Assembly (NCBI RefSeq): GCF_025699125.1
Contig: NZ_JAILWC010000001.1
Coordinates: 1 to 64,000 of the forward strand
Direction of reading: 5' to 3'
DNA length: 64,000 nucleotides
DNA from: Nitrosopumilus sp.
GTDB taxonomy: Archaea > Thermoproteota > Nitrososphaeria > Nitrososphaerales > Nitrosopumilaceae
Shown here: one piece after another, positions 62,413 through 64,000 of the stretch
How positions within the stretch are numbered: the stretch's first letter is position 1
Layout of the letters: the number at the start of each line of letters is the position of its first letter
Position numbers and translations under genes: made by a program
The notes under the pieces: generated by a model
Told to the model about the DNA's origin: nothing
What the model saw: only the letters and a program-made list of their open reading frames with translations
Database searches by the model: none

Positions 62413-63096
62413 GTGTCTGATGTTTTACTTGTACAGAATACTAGGATTGAAGGCTCTGGATATCTTGGTGAACTCCTTAAAGAAGATGGGTTTGAAATCA
62501 CCTCTGTTAATGCCAAACACGAACGACTACCTGAAAAAAAATTCTCTCTAGCAGTAATTTTAGGTGCGCCTGAAAGCGCAAATGATGACTTGGTATATCT
62601 TAAGGCTGAACAGAAACTAATCAAAGACTACGTTCAAGAAAACATTCCTGTATTGGGGATATGCTTGGGTTCCCAATTAATTGCAAAAACTTTTGGTGCC
62701 AAAGTATACTCTGGGCCTAAAAAAGAAATTGGATTTTACAATGACTTGAAAATATCTAATGATTCTCCATTATTTTCAGGCTTTACAAATCCATTCACTG
62801 TATTTCATTGGCATGGTGATACATTCGATTTACCTGAAGGTGCAATCAGATTAGCCTCATCTGAAAATTATCTCAATCAGGCATTTCAATACAAAAGCGC
62901 AATTGGGTTGCAATTTCATTTGGAAGTAAATGAGGAGATGGTGAATTTGTGGCTTGACAATGCTGAGGAAAAACTTCAAAAAATTTCATATATTGATCCA
63001 CAAAAAATTCGATCAGATATTGTTGAAAATATTTCGACTGTAAAATCAAATATGAATAATTTTTACAACAATTTCAAATCGTCATTTGCCCTTTGA
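62413..63096 (+). CDS. Class I glutamine amidotransferase (GuaA-like domain)
   Basis: A 227-aa stand-alone glutaminase-type domain with nucleophile Cys84 in GICLGSQ and the FHLEV His/Glu dyad near 174. The layout resembles GMP-synthase-like amidotransferases of unknown partner that may hydrolyse gamma-glutamyl compounds. Start GTG 62413. It has no synthetase neighbour. Confidence 0.88.
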   Translation: MSDVLLVQNTRIEGSGYLGELLKEDGFEITSVNAKHERLPEKKFSLAVILGAPESANDDLVYLKAEQKLIKDYVQENIPVLGICLGSQLIAKTFGAKVYSGPKKEIGFYNDLKISNDSPLFSGFTNPFTVFHWHGDTFDLPEGAIRLASSENYLNQAFQYKSAIGLQFHLEVNEEMVNLWLDNAEEKLQKISYIDPQKIRSDIVENISTVKSNMNNFYNNFKSSFAL

Positions 63097-63121
63097 CCAA
63101 AGTTTAACATAGATAAAGTTA

Positions 63122-63286
63122 TTATTTTTCACGCTTTGGTTTTGAATGAGCTTTAATCATGTGTTTTTTGGTCCTTTCAGGATCGGTAAATTCCATGTTA
63201 CAGATTTTACACGTGTTTGAAAAAGTTGTTTCTCTTTTTAGTATATTTTTCACCACACTTTTGTTAAATGAAATCTTTGTTTTCAT
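63122..63286 (-). CDS. 54-aa C2H2 zinc-finger protein
   Basis: A basic protein whose C-terminal half is a single classical finger, CKICNMEFTDPERTKKHM then IKAH (C-x2-C-x12-H-x4-H), followed by a Lys-rich end. The N-terminal part is basic too, so DNA or RNA binding is likely. It has an ATG at 63286 and no neighbour on the same strand. Confidence 0.75.
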   Translation of the reverse strand: MKTKISFNKSVVKNILKRETTFSNTCKICNMEFTDPERTKKHMIKAHSKPKREK

Positions 63287-63386
63287 GATAAAATCCTGAA
63301 TTTATGATTATAAGGCATTGCTTAACATTGTTAATCCATCAAGACTAGCAACAATAGTTAAAGTCCCATAAAACATACAATCAATA

Positions 63387-63722
63387 TTGGCAGAATCCAA
63401 AAAATACAGAGATCGAATTTACATTGTAAAAGACATTATTCTCACACTATCTGAATATGGGGAGTTGAATCAGACTTCGTTGTTTAGTTTTTGCGGATTA
63501 AACATTACAAAACACAAAGAGATCTTAAATAATTTGGAAGAAAATGACATCATACAAAGAACAGAGACAGTAGAGGGAAAAAGGATCATTACTATTTTCA
63601 AAGTTACTCCTAAGGGCATGAATTTTTGTCATGAAATACTAGAACCATATGAGCAATTATTCCCAAGAAGCGGAAAATCTTCTGATCCCTCAGTAAATCT
63701 AGGTTGTTTATTCTTCGTCTAA
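63387..63722 (+). CDS. Winged-helix DNA-binding protein
   Basis: A 111-aa protein with a winged helix (DIILTLSEYGELNQTSLFSF, then HKEILNNLEENDIIQRT) and a short C-terminus. It resembles small archaeal ArsR/MarR-type regulators. Start is TTG 63387. It is convergent with the partial membrane gene (15-base overlap). Confidence 0.78.
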   Translation: MAESKKYRDRIYIVKDIILTLSEYGELNQTSLFSFCGLNITKHKEILNNLEENDIIQRTETVEGKRIITIFKVTPKGMNFCHEILEPYEQLFPRSGKSSDPSVNLGCLFFV

Positions 63723-64000
63723 ATGAAATTTAGACGATATGTCCTTGTCCAAATCATCTCGTTTTCGCAGATAGTTGGTGTATCTTTGGTTCCAGTTGCT
63801 AAGCGAGCGAAATTGCTGTATGCCTGCAACCAGCCAAATTCCAGAAGTGACCAATACGGCAGTCAGCAAAACTGTCAACAATATTGCAAATTCACCTTCA
63901 TTTTCTATCAAATGAAGGAATTTTGGATGTGTCATCATGTATAGCGATATTCCAATGGCAAGTGGGGCTAAAATTACTGCAGAAAATGAGACGCCTAACA
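63708..64000 (-). CDS. Membrane protein, 5' end beyond window
   Basis: The minus-strand frame is open from the window edge to the stop at 63708. The reading before the internal ATG 63938 is hydrophobic (FSAVILAPLAIGISLYMM), so the true start lies to the right of 64000. A second helix (FAILLTVLLTAVLVTSGIWLVAG) and a charged cytoplasmic-like tail follow. Family not recognised. Confidence 0.65.
   Translation of the reverse strand, partial: LGVSFSAVILAPLAIGISLYMMTHPKFLHLIENEGEFAILLTVLLTAVLVTSGIWLVAGIQQFRSLSNWNQRYTNYLRKRDDLDKDISSKFHLDEE

Overview
The window reads as a chromosomal segment of an ammonia-oxidising-type archaeon (Nitrososphaerota/Thaumarchaeota), most like the marine Nitrosopumilus lineage. 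The DNA is AT-rich and genes are tightly packed on both strands. Many starts have a TATA-like element about 25-30 bases upstream with no ribosome binding site, which suggests leaderless transcripts. Diagnostic genes are a eukaryote-type topoisomerase IB, NOP5, S30e, L21e, RNA polymerase subunit F, TFB, RadA, an alpha proteasome subunit, a two-domain multicopper oxidase and a tRNA-Met with an intron at an unusual site. No amo, ribosomal RNA, CRISPR array or insertion sequence was found. The lineage assignment is by gene content and memory of families, not by a search.

Layout. 1-9.6 kb is housekeeping: partial nop5 diverging from pyrD-pyrK, a B12-type radical SAM protein, S30e, radA, rlmN, then the compact archaeal operon L21e-rpoF-DUF655-ksgA-hemK. 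10-12.3 kb has an isocitrate/isopropylmalate dehydrogenase, a phosphoesterase, tRNA-Ser(GCT) and a small zinc protein. 12.7-15.5 kb is a metal-homeostasis unit: a DtxR/MntR-type repressor, two matching operator-like sites, a multicopper oxidase and a ZIP transporter. 15.7-24.1 kb mixes small membrane and secreted proteins, a SirB1-like protein paired with an unknown zincin-like protein, a methyltransferase, an SPFH protein, TFB and a MarR regulator.

24.2-33 kb looks the most accessory. Two paralogous secreted coiled-coil proteins flank a series of CxxC microproteins (31-55 aa), a P-loop kinase, an orphan receiver protein and a large DUF1998/MrfA-like helicase with two N-terminal zinc modules. 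A second helicase of the same type lies at 53.4-55.9 kb, head to head with an orphan DNA methyltransferase. Two near-identical ~50-aa membrane proteins (32.56 and 42.43 kb) form a microprotein family.

32.7-40.5 kb is an amino-acid island: nitroreductase, FilR1-type regulator, ureohydrolase, P5C dehydrogenase, proline dehydrogenase, two stand-alone RAM-domain proteins and an SNF-family sodium symporter. With the glutamate dehydrogenase at 60.7 kb these genes could turn proline, and perhaps a guanidino compound, into glutamate, 2-oxoglutarate and ammonia. 40.7-50.8 kb carries envelope and membrane genes: beta-propeller, DUF389, DsbA-like, CPBP protease with a partner, a regulator with repeated operators, a triple-repeat secreted protein and the intron-containing tRNA-Met. 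50.8-64 kb holds topoisomerase IB, an SDR enzyme, the second helicase and methyltransferase, TatA, a PII-like protein, the psmA-methyltransferase-MFS operon, glutamate dehydrogenase, a toprim protein, a glutamine amidotransferase and a small C2H2 zinc-finger protein.
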